Below, piece by piece: positions 1 to 10,500 of a DNA stretch of 64,000 nucleotides. Source of the stretch: Stratiolaelaps scimitus (lineage: Eukaryota; Arthropoda; Arachnida; Mesostigmata; Laelapidae). Location: the NCBI GenBank assembly GCA_019614645.1, contig JABWDB010000002.1:12313501-12377500 (forward strand), written 5' to 3'. Position 1 is the first letter of the stretch. Every line of letters starts with the position of its first letter. A program made the position numbers and the translations under genes. The notes under the pieces were generated by a model, which was not told the DNA's origin, searched no databases, and saw only the letters and a program-made list of their open reading frames with translations.

Positions 1-1295
1 CGATTAATCTTAGGGGTCTTCGGCGTTGCGCAACCTTACCTTCGTCGACCCTGATCATCTCGTGTCTCAGTAACACGGTCACTTTCATTTGCCGCTTTCC
101 AGTTGTAAAGTTTGTTATAGACGACAGCGCAACTCGTGCTTAGTTTCAATCCTACAGCAGAACGAATTTCTGTCGGAGACCCGAATTAAAACCACAGTCT
201 GCCCCCACGCTATAGTGGTCGCGAGGCTTCGAAAGCGTGCATTAACACTCGACAGCAACGGGCTCGGAGTAGTCTCGGGACTCTTAAGCTATGCAATAAA
301 TCTGGAGCGGGTGTAGGATTGTTCTACTTATTAGTTAAGTACACAATTCGAGGTCGATGTCGTTAGGCGTTGTCGGTGGAAGCCGAAGAGTTGGTTCTGG
401 CTCAAATTAGAACATTTTGTACTTGACTCAGTGATACTGAGGCCGCTTTATACCTGAACCCTGTGAACAGCTTCAGTTGTTGTGAAGCTCTCAAAACCTG
501 AATGAGCCACATGCCATAATTAAAGATGACCTATAATACATAACAAGCTGAAAACGGTTAGAACCAACGAGAGGTAATTGAAAAAAAAACACGTCTATCT
601 GTATAATCTGATAGTGGCAGGTTTATTAGTACGATCACGAAAAAGACGCCCGTGTTGCTCAAACGAACTGCCTGCAAAGGTTCTGTTACGTTCCTCGGAG
701 TGTAAGTATCCAACAAGTCTGGGAAATCTGTATGCGATCAGATGTGATGCTGGCTTCTTAAAGCTTTATTCAATATTGAAGTCAAACAAAACAGAACTGA
801 TCGACACTAACCACAGCAGTGGTTATGAACAGTCACAATGCTTACGGAACGACGAGCTCGCACAGCGTCGTTAAAGGTATGTTCAGTATGGCGTACCGGT
901 ATCCGGTCCGTTTGACTTTCGTGTATTTCGACTGTTTAGCCCCGATCAACTGAACCACAACCAACTAACGACAGATCAGCTGTTCCTGTCAATGCCCGCA
1001 ATTGACAGGAACACAGCTGGTCGAACTGGTCTTCCAGGATTCATTCTATGGATACAACGATGTGACCTAGTAATGGAAAGCAGACCCCCCCCGTTTCAAA
1101 GACCACAGTTCAACCCTACCCAATTGATGAGCAAGTGACTAGCAGTCGCAGTAGTAATAGCAGCAGCTGTCGCCAAACTTAACGACGATCGTGTGACTCC
1201 CCGTTCAAATGTCATGCCAGAGGCCCCTCCTCGTAGTTCAGCGGCGTGGCTGATCAGATACGACACGAACAAGCCACTGCAAGACCGACTGACCA
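1..1295. other. Upstream intergenic region, no gene supported
   Basis: Several short open frames occur (for example 578-874) but they begin at non-ATG codons or look like no known protein. A GC-rich stretch from about 1,090 precedes the gene that starts at 1,296 and probably holds its 5' untranslated region and promoter. The only distinct structure is a near-perfect hairpin at 974-1,022, listed separately. Confidence 0.5.
974..1022. repeat. Near-perfect inverted repeat (hairpin)
   Basis: The left arm (974-993, ending CTGTCAAT) and right arm (1,001-1,022, starting ATTGACAG) are reverse complements over about 20 positions, with one T/G difference and a two-base insertion in the right arm. The loop is the 7 bases GCCCGCA. 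It lies about 275 bp upstream of the membrane-protein ORF. Confidence 0.7.
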
Positions 1296-2276
1296 ATGGA
1301 GCAGCAGCAGCTGCCCTCCCACTACCGGCGGCAGCCGCCGTCACCGATTCCGCCAACCTCACCCATGGTGCACTCACCAGGGTTGCGACGCCCCTCGACG
1401 ATGAGGGAGTATCAGGTGTCATCATCGGCGCGGCGCGGTGCACAGCCGCCGTCACCTTCGCCGTCGCAATGGATGCCCACAGGTCTGTCACCGATGGCGT
1501 ACGGCAATGCGAGCCTGTCACCGGATAACTCGTTCGGTGCTCGATTTCCGGATTCGCCCGATTCGGTGAACCGGCCGCTCGATAACGACAGTCGAATGAT
1601 GGAGGGCAGAGCGGACGGCCTCAGCCCCGGTGGTATCGGCGACGACAATCCTCGACCCTTCGACAATCCGCCGCCTGTCCCTCCGTCTCCAACAGGAACC
1701 GGTCCGGGCTTACCTATCTGCTTATCGGGATACCGATCGGGCATGAGCCAGATGCAGAAACGTCTTCCGCCATCACACAAAATCAGTTTCGTCAAAGAGA
1801 AGGCGTCCCGTCGCTATTCGAAACGTCGACGTATCCGGAACATTGTTATCCTCTCGCTCGTGATAGCTGTACTTTTAATTATTTCCGTCGCCCTAGCTTT
1901 TACGCTTACTGGTGCACAACGCGGCTCCTCCACAACTATCGTGAGCAGCACCATAGCAAATCCGACAACTCCTCATTCAACGCGGCATTCCGCTACGATG
2001 AGCTATCGTACAAAGGGATCGACGAGAAGGCACGGTGACCTGCGCAGTCATCCTCTTGATCCTGATCACAGGGATAAGGTACAGACGAGTGTCCTGTCTT
2101 CGAGGACTGTGCTGTCCTCGAGTGAACCATCGTCAGCTAAACTATCTTCGGATGTACAATTTTTGCTGCGAATAGATTCGGAGAAAGAGCCAAAAGTCAA
2201 CGTGACCACAGCAGATCAGCGTCGTGTATCCGAATGTCTCACAGGGGCCTCGTCGACTGATGGACTAAGCGAGTGA
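1296..2276 (+). CDS. Single-pass membrane protein, unknown family (paralogue of the gene at 4,784-5,416)
   Basis: This is a 326-codon uninterrupted ORF. A stop codon sits two codons before the ATG, so the start is the first possible one unless an upstream exon exists. Residues 1-155 are disordered and rich in proline and serine (PPSP and SP repeats). Residues 157-171 carry the motif LPPSHKISFVKEKAS, then a basic stretch (RRYSKRRRIRN, 172-182), then one hydrophobic segment at about 183-204. The remaining roughly 120 residues are Ser/Thr-rich and polar. Basic residues on the N-terminal side of the membrane segment and no signal peptide suggest a type II topology with the motif in the cytoplasm (inference). 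The motif and membrane segment recur in the convergent gene at 4,784-5,416, which is the best evidence that both are real genes. I do not recognise the family and propose no function. Confidence 0.75.
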   Translation: MEQQQLPSHYRRQPPSPIPPTSPMVHSPGLRRPSTMREYQVSSSARRGAQPPSPSPSQWMPTGLSPMAYGNASLSPDNSFGARFPDSPDSVNRPLDNDSRMMEGRADGLSPGGIGDDNPRPFDNPPPVPPSPTGTGPGLPICLSGYRSGMSQMQKRLPPSHKISFVKEKASRRYSKRRRIRNIVILSLVIAVLLIISVALAFTLTGAQRGSSTTIVSSTIANPTTPHSTRHSATMSYRTKGSTRRHGDLRSHPLDPDHRDKVQTSVLSSRTVLSSSEPSSAKLSSDVQFLLRIDSEKEPKVNVTTADQRRVSECLTGASSTDGLSE

Positions 2277-2575
2277 CTGGAGTTTCAATCCGCCGTTGAG
2301 GTTCCATATAGCGTTATGTGCACCCTGCTTGGTTTCTTGTAGTGGTGTATGTTATTGTTGCTTATGTTTTGTATATTTTGCTCTTGTGTATCCAATTGGT
2401 GCCGATGCGCTGGAAATAATTTATGTGTTTGTGTGTGTGTGTTTACGAAAACAAACCTTGAATGGTGTTTTTCTTTCGCTCGCGAGAGCTTCGCCCAGAG
2501 TCCTCGCCCTGCTCTGCTAACTAGTTGGAGGGGTCAGTCGCGCTGACAACCACAGCCTAAAAGAAACTAGTTAAA

Positions 2576-2581
2576 AATAAA
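2576..2581 (+). terminator. Candidate polyadenylation signal AATAAA
   Basis: Canonical AATAAA about 300 bp after the stop codon at 2,276 of the + strand membrane-protein gene. A single hexamer is weak evidence on its own. Confidence 0.35.
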
Positions 2582-4438
2582 GAACAAAAAACAAAATTTC
2601 CATATATAATAGTAACCAAGCACTTTAAGGTACCATGTAACCTACCGCACGCGGTGGCCTGGACACCTAAGTCAATGACCCAAAAAAAGCCGGAGCTCGC
2701 AGGTTCCGAGTTCCGCATGTGCCCTTGCTGATTTGAATCAGGTGGGTCACGATTCACAATTCTCATCGTTACCCCTGTCCCAGTAGGTTAGTCACACGGT
2801 ATGTTTAACAAGCTGCCTTTAATGCTCATCTTCACTTGTCACAACGACGGAAATCGTTTCAAAACGAAAATCCTCTACCACACTTACATCGCCCAGAGAT
2901 AGGCCCTGTGCATGTAACATTCTCGCACACACAGTCTGTGGGAATGATCCTATGTATCTTCGAACCGCCGTTTTGTGAGCTAAATTACTTTAACCTCAGC
3001 TGCGACAGTAAATATAAATGATAAATGGTGCAATGCAAACCTATCAGAATATATATATATTCTAGCTACTATTCAAGATTTGATGAAGTTCACTTACCGA
3101 ATGCATAGAATAGTCGAATGCCTAAGAACACGTGATTAGTTATCGTTTGGGATCAGTTTTCAAAAGTGACGGCAACCAACTCGGCAATATCTTGCGACGC
3201 GCCAGAGACAACGGGTCAATGCTTGGGATTTTATAGTCGTTCACATGGACCTTTAAACCTATATCACGGTGTCGGTCGATTGAGCCCCATTAGACTTGAC
3301 GTACGGAAGCTACTAACGGTACCTTTGCCGCACATATAACCGGTGACTGGATCACCGTGGTGGGAAAGCCTTCAGCATTTCTCGCTCCGCCATTTCGCAG
3401 CGTCCAATATGTTTTGGCATCGTTTTTCCACAGGAGCAAATAGAACAGATTAATATAGAGAATTTATTCAACGGCATGTAATCGCCAATGGATTATCTCC
3501 TCCTCTTAGAGGTGTATAATAAAAGCGCATAGGGGGGCAGTAGCCGAAAGTATTGAATATCATCGAGACCATTACAGCGGGTTCGACTATTGGGGTTGTT
3601 GACATGAATACTTTTCTTTTTGGGTGACAAGTTTGAGACGAGACAGAAATCCATCGCGGGTACAAAACACGTGAATCTTCATTTCTGAGGTATTCACCAC
3701 GGTCGGGTGGGACTCCTACTCGCTAGAAGCCTCAGAGGACCTTGAGGGGCATGAACGTACGTTGCCGAAGTGCACCCGCAGCGAGAAGACTTGAGACAAA
3801 CAAAAAATGGATAGAAATTGAAAAATCGAATCGCTTACATATGGGTCGTCCCAGTCGTCCAGACCCCGCGTCAAGTTTAAAACAGAATCGGCGACTCCTG
3901 GAAGCGAAACCGTCTACTGGCAGCACACTAGAGGTTGGCACGGTGTTCACAAGGTCGATCAACGACGTTGCACAGTTGTGTACGACGTCGACAACTGACA
4001 ACGATAACGAAAACCCATAGTCAGTTACGAATTCACGTATGGAAACTATCTGGAAGAAATCTCGAGGAAAGTAGGGGCAAATTGTAAGAATTAGTATTGT
4101 ATAGTATAGCTATAATTAGTATTCTGGGATGAATACGAAGTCAACTTCCGATAGTTGCTCAGTGTCGCGTATGAGACTAGCCTCTACTATCGTGTCTCAT
4201 AATTTGCCGTAGAGTTGACTAATACGCAGCAATTAATTTTTTTCTAAGTCGCCCGTGCACCAACGTGAATCACACATGAACGTGCATAGAATGACTGATT
4301 GACTGTGAATCAATTTGTTTTTTTTTTTCTTTAAAAATACTCCGCATGGCATATTGATTCATGCTGATTCATAGTCCCTACAATGAATCGAGCTATTCTT
4401 AATGATTCAGTAGTTTTGGCACGAATAATAAACGCTTA

Positions 4439-4444
4439 TTTATT
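4439..4444 (-). terminator. Candidate polyadenylation signal AATAAA (- strand)
   Basis: TTTATT on the + strand reads AATAAA on the - strand, about 340 bp after the stop codon at 4,784 of the - strand membrane-protein gene. This fits the convergent arrangement. Confidence 0.3.
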
Positions 4445-4783
4445 TACGTGACGCCGAGAGACCCAGATCGACAAGCACTAACACCCAACTTCTCCTCAAC
4501 ATTATAACGTTACGAATCTACTAGAACAGAGCACATTCAACGTGCCCCTCGCCGCGCCAAAAGCTATTGTCGTTCATATATATATATATATACACACACA
4601 TACAGAACGCGGCTAAACCAAGTTGGCGATCATCATGTCCGGGTGCCAAAGCCGGCGCACTGTCTCGCGAGTAAATCTCGGTGGGACGCTGGGTGTGTTC
4701 CACTGCAGCGCGCTCTCCCACCAGCTTTCCGAATTGTTCCCCTATGAATCTCTTCCACACAGGCCTAAGTGCCACTGCCGTTA

Positions 4784-5416
4784 TCATTGCTGCGTGTGCA
4801 TGGTCGGCGCTAACGACGTGCTGACCGTCGTCCCGTGCAGGGCACTGCTCTTGCGTGAAGCGAACACAGCGATTACGGCAATAATTATGATCAATACCAC
4901 TAGTGTGATCCCAATTAAAATGAGAAAATTTAGCCGCCGCTGCTTGGCCGAAAATACATTAGAAGCCTTTGATTTGACGAAGCTGATATCGTGTGATGGC
5001 GGAAGGGTTTTCTTCTGTACAATCTGTGCATTCGGCGAGAGATTTGTTGAAACTGTCGGGGCGAGCGCGTCGAACTTTCGGAAAGCACCATCCGGTGTTC
5101 CGTTTGATTTAACGATGGGAGTGCCGCCGGATTTTCTTTTATTTGGATCGATGCCGGCTTTAGGGTACGGCAAGATGATTGGTTTGGGGGGCGATCGAGC
5201 GTCTGCGGTACTTTCGGAGCTTGACGAACTGCTCGACACATGCTGAGCGCTTGAGGACGTCGCTTTTGGGTACGAACTAATTTCGGTCGATGACAGTAGC
5301 AGCGATGGCGGACTTAGGGTCGATGAGCCCGGCTTCTTCTGCGGGTTAGTCGTCTCGTACTTGCCTGCAGATTTGGCCGACGTCTGTTTCGTACCTTTCC
5401 ATTTCATTAGCCCCAT
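4784..5416 (-). CDS. Single-pass membrane protein, unknown family (paralogue of the gene at 1,296-2,276)
   Basis: The reading frame is open from above 5,440. I place the start at the ATG at 5,416 (MGLMKWKGTK), giving 210 residues, because the longer frame opens only at GTG. A pyrimidine-rich tract ending in TAG lies just before this ATG, so it may open a second exon after a 5' untranslated intron. The N-terminal 135 residues are Ser/Pro/Lys-rich and contain an eight-serine run. Residues 138-152 are LPPSHDISFVKSKAS, followed by a basic stretch (KQRR) and a hydrophobic helix at about 162-185, then a short polar tail. Motif, spacing and membrane segment match the convergent gene at 1,296-2,276, so the two are diverged duplicates. 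Function is unknown. A longer N terminus from an unseen exon is possible. Confidence 0.7.
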   Translation of the reverse strand: MGLMKWKGTKQTSAKSAGKYETTNPQKKPGSSTLSPPSLLLSSTEISSYPKATSSSAQHVSSSSSSSESTADARSPPKPIILPYPKAGIDPNKRKSGGTPIVKSNGTPDGAFRKFDALAPTVSTNLSPNAQIVQKKTLPPSHDISFVKSKASNVFSAKQRRLNFLILIGITLVVLIIIIAVIAVFASRKSSALHGTTVSTSLAPTMHTQQ

Positions 5417-5440
5417 ACTAGCAGGCAAGAGTTGTACCAC

Positions 5441-7553
5441 AATAGTGATGCCGCGCTCACGTCCCCCAAGAAATAGCCATCCGGCTAAAACCTTCTAAGA
5501 CCTTCACGTTAAATCAGTTACCTAGTAGATCACCGTTGGACAGTCTGAGTGCAACGATGCTGATGAACCATCCAATGACGTTGCGTTGGATTCCGTTTCG
5601 ATTGCAACAAATAAACGAAACATATCCCACCACCCGGCGCGTCGCATGGAGCGCCTGCGGCTACTCCACTTCGTTGTACGAACGAATGAATCACATACAA
5701 AGGTGGCAGTATGACTTGAAATAAACTGGGCGACAGAACTGCAAAGTATGCGCAGTCAAAACATTTCGTTGACGGGACAGAGGATCGTTGGAGACATCTG
5801 TTCGCCATACGTGGGTGACGTGCGAGGCGTCTGCTTGCACTTATAGAGTGTTGCGCGATTCGTAAACTGCGACCAGCGCAAACCTAAACCGCCTTTAGGT
5901 GTTCGTTGCTTGACCGGCTTAACAGAAGAGCCATGTCAAACTGTCGGCGACTCGCAGTTCCCAGTGTACGTTCTTGATTCTCACGACAATTTTACGAGCA
6001 GATATTATGCGGCAAAAGAAGAAAAAAAGGACAATTCGATTGTATGAAGGCATGTATCGGCTAGCGTGTGTTGCATATTCAATTCGACTCAGTAGTTTAG
6101 CTACAGACCTTTGATCGTATCAGGGTATCCGAAAAGTCACTTACTCCCGTGGGACAATAATCAAAGGTTCACCGTTCCGAGGATAACCTTTTCTGCGATT
6201 TTTCCCCTAACCTCATTAAAAAGAAACACATGTTTAAAGGGCACCGTGATTCTCAAAGCAGGCAAAGAAACAAGAAACCTTCAAAAGTACGCATCACAGA
6301 GCGCATCAAACCTTAGCGAACATCTTGAGGCGCTAGGGGGATTTTAGGCAAGATATACCTCCCTCTAAGATTTCACTTTCCGGCTTTCATCTTTTTCATT
6401 TTTATTCTGAACTAGAGCGTTTCAAATCTATACACGCATTTACACAGAGTAGGGAAGAATCGCGGAAATTCGCGGAGGGGCACCTTGAAGACTTTGTAAA
6501 ACTGCTTCAAAATATTCCTTAGTCGCCCGTAAAGCCGACATTGTAAGTTTTCGGGAGAGCACATATTGCTCTTGCGCACAACCTTTGAGACGCATCTATT
6601 GAGGTCCCCGTCGCGATATCACCATGCCGCATTCAGAATCATGCGATTCTCCTATGCATATAGCATCGATTTGTTGGCACTGCTCGTAGCTCCGTCGATG
6701 TTCTTCTGTTCATCGGCGTGATAGACAACTACCGTCCTCCTCTCTGTCTCTCTCTCTCGATCGGTATTATGGCGTGTTTCAATAGTCGTCATTTGCATAG
6801 AAATTACATGTCTAATTCGGCTATGATAAGTTTGACGATGTCCGCACCTCGATATGGCCACAACGACGAAAATATCGCTGTCACCAGGCAACATTCACTC
6901 GCAAGATCGTCACGGGTGCCATTCACAAACGGAGCTACTGACTATTGTGGACGTCTAAACGCTTCCTCAGCTACGTGACGGCAAAACAGCTCAGTGTGGC
7001 CAAAACAAAACTGCAAACAACTATTGATAGCAATCACTGCACTCGTGCTGCTGCTGCTGTTTGTGTTAACTTCAACAATGCTATGCAGGTTCGTGAAATA
7101 AACACCCGTGTCTGACCCGTCGGAGTAGATTGGAGATCATCTCCGAAGATTGTACCCGATTAGCCAAACGAGAGAGAATGGCCGCTGCTACGCGTGGCGT
7201 CTTCTTGTAGTTGTACGGATATTCGATCAATTGACGTATTATGAAGGCCACATAGAAATATGACAGAAGACTGTATCATGTTTTTCTTGCGCAAATAGCT
7301 CGCATATGGGGCTAAGCTTCTTTCTTTTCTTTATTTCTGTGTGTTAATCATAATAATGATAATAATAGCAATAGCATGATAGTTTTGAATTGCGATCCAT
7401 TAAATCGTACCTACAATCTAACTATTATAATTCCCAATGTATGTTTGAATAAATATAATATATTCCCAATGGCATTCAGCATTTACAGTCGAGTAGGTCA
7501 AGAACAATCTGTAGTGAAGATACAAAATAGAGATGTACATGGTGAATTTTCAG
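5441..7553. other. Region before ENaC-A, no gene supported
   Basis: This stretch should contain the first exon(s) of ENaC-A, including its start codon, but I could not place them. One short open frame at 6,979-7,101 encodes a strongly hydrophobic helix (QLLIAITALVLLLLFVLTST) and is followed by a possible donor GTTCGT. It matches no channel segment. The rest shows only short random-looking ORFs. Confidence 0.4.
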
Positions 7554-10500
7554 CTTGAACGGTGGCGGGTTCACGCTCATACGGCTGGTGTCCGCCGGTA
7601 TCCTTATTACGTGCTTTGTATATCAGTCGCTGGGGACCCTTTGGTCCTACCTCGAGTATCCTACGGCGATGGACGCGGCGATGGAGGGCCTGGAGACGTT
7701 GCGTTTCCCAGGCGTCTCAGTCTGCATCACTAATTGGTATTAATATTATTAATAATAGTATTATTAGCCAAAATACAAGAGAAAACCAATTCATGTAAAG
7801 GAGCAGTAGTTGTTTCATGCACGGCTTACATTCGTAGTATGACAAATTCGTCGATCGTTTTTTTTTAGTTGTTGTTCGTTTCCCCTATTGATAGATGGCT
7901 AATTGACTGAGCGATGCTGTTGAGAAATTCAGATGATTTGGATAACCGGTAATAATGGTGAAGAAACGTTATTAAATTAGACCTCATTTATTACAGGGTC
8001 AATAAAACTCACCTTTGTAACAAATACAAGAGATTCTGCAACTTTAATTCTGCCATGGTAAGTCCTCAGATTTATTAAAATTACCGAGCTTCCACGAGGA
8101 GCCATGACTGATTATTCCCTCAATTAAAATGGATCGAGTCGCTTTTATAAATGTTGTCTGTAAATCTCTGTCCCTTCCCAAGTGTAAGTGCCAGGATAAT
8201 CGTCGAGTCGAGGCGGCACGGAAGATTCTGAATCGGAAGGCTCTGTTTGTATTTCGAGTTATTATTATTATTATTATTTTCCTAAAAGCCTTACCTTTTC
8301 TCGATAGAGGATCTCACATGCTTAAAAGCATTTGTCTAATTCCCATAGAGCATATTCGATTACCTATATACATATATACATCTAACTCGTAAGTGTCTTC
8401 CGAGACAAGATACCCGAACTTCGGCAGCTGCTTGATACCGAAGGCAATCTCGGGGACATCGCAGCTAACCATACCGAGTTAATGCAAACAACATTTGAGG
8501 ACCCATCTCTCTACTACTATCGTTTCGTGTTTGAGGACAGGTGTGTATCGTTCCTTAGAGCACAGCTCTGCGACCGTAGACAGCATGTTGTGTTTTTCAT
8601 TACACTAATTAACATCGTATGTTAATTATTGTGGCTGCGGGTGTTCCGATACATGGATTCACTTGCATCTTCCCCTAAACGTCGTTCCATCTATTTTCAT
8701 CAAATCAATTTCAAAACTTCGCATTTCAACGTTTTTTGTCCTCTCCCATTTATCGTATGAAGTGCAATAAACAAGGACACGTTTTGCACTTTTTCAATAC
8801 TTTCAAAAGCACTCTACCGGGCACGACGATATTTACTAGAGTTCTACTTCTAAATGGAGCGTAAGGAAAATAAGATTTCCTTTTCGTGGAGTAACGCCTG
8901 TGTCCCTGCCGAAGCTTCCCTGTGTCCGCCTTTACGCGGCTATGTTCTTCCCTGTGCGTTGGTTGCAGACAAATCGCGCAAACGTATTCAAGACTACCGA
9001 AGTACATGTGTTACACACTCAACTGGAGGGGTAACAGCGAGATGAATTCGTACCATGAATATCCCCCGCTCTTCGGTAAACGTTTTCGTTGGACATCGAA
9101 GTGCAACTATACAGTCGTCAGTGGGGTGACTTAGACGGCTAAGTCTCTGGCTGTAAAAAGTCAGAAGCCTCAAGTTCAAGTCCCGCGACCTGGTGATATA
9201 CAAGAGAACTTAGGCATATTGTAAAATTGCAGTTCCTTTAATAAACCAATAATAAAGCTTAGCCTTCACACGGCAGACCTGGCGGGACGAAAAAGAAATA
9301 TATATATATATATAATGTAAGACTATTATGAATGCAAGATTAGATGCTCTTGAATAATATATTTGATGTATTTAATGAAATATATTATTGAAGAGTTGCC
9401 AATTTTGCACTCATATGCCAAGGTGATTTCTGTGCGTTGTTTTTCTCCACTTATGTTGATTTGTGTATGCACAGTCGTATATATATGTATATATATATAT
9501 ATATATATGTATACATATGAATATTATTATGGCTACATGAATGTCAATCAACGAACTCGAAACATATCGCGAGGACTACAGAGTTCGAATCGATTCGAAT
9601 GATTGTGTTTCCTCATACTTCGTTGTCATGGTATTAATGCCTTTCGATCGGACAGAGTTCTCGATGTACATTCAATGGCACCTCGACCAGCAAGTGACAC
9701 TTGACGAATTTGAGCTGACTATGGGCTTCCATTCCGTTGATGTGATTAACGCCGGGGAGGTACACTCAATGATTCTTCGACCAAACGGAAATTACGAGTT
9801 TAGCACGGAGATGTCCGTGACACGGCTGCTTCCGCCGCCGTACGACACCAGCTGTATGCACTACGACCGACTGGGAAATCATCCCTTGTATCCGGCTTAT
9901 ATGTCGCAAACGGTCAGTAACCGACTGAGTATATGATGACTGACTCTCTAAACTCAACTGTTGCAATGCTATGAATAATAACAAAGGTCACAAGTAATTA
10001 CCTACTATTACTTTCTATAGACAATACTAGCACCGAGTTTAAATACCTGTCTTCACGTAGTCGGCGCAAGGAACGTAAACGAGTGAACTAAGTATCGTAA
10101 TGGTAGGACTCAACTGTTCGGTTGAAGCATATTTGGCTAATATGTATTGCAAAAATAAAATATATATATATATATATGTGTGTGTGTTATTGTAATAGCA
10201 ACAACAATAATCATTGTTATAATTCCCAATAATTATATATAAAATAAACTAACTGCTGTTACTCGAGAGGATTTAAGAATTGATAACGAGACCATGAGAT
10301 AATTCAGCATTAAGTTAAGTCGTATCTATGCAATGTGGAAATTACAACAATAATGATTATTGTTGTTTTGTTAGCTTCGATGCCTTCTCTCTCACTTCAT
10401 GTGTTCCAGCGAATAATCGATTTTCTTTGCCGAATATTATTTCGCGCCAGTTTTAACATAATCTTATCTGTATTTCCCAGCTGTGTAACTTCGAGTGTCA

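Larger units (their letters stand above)
2277..4783. other. Intergenic region between two convergent genes
   Basis: No gene is supported. It holds an AATAAA for the left gene at 2,576-2,581 and an AATAAA on the - strand for the right gene (4,439-4,444). A run of T occurs at about 4,317-4,332, a cluster of GATTCA/GAATCA words at 4,266-4,410, and a short (AT)n tract at about 4,577-4,591. ORFs at 3,468-4,020 on both strands overlap each other and show no protein-like features. Confidence 0.5.

Noticed and set aside
4623..5246. 207-codon + strand ORF opposite the second membrane-protein gene
   Set aside because: It is the mirror of the - strand gene, which has the shared motif and membrane helix. 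The + frame is Cys/Arg-rich without any recognisable feature.
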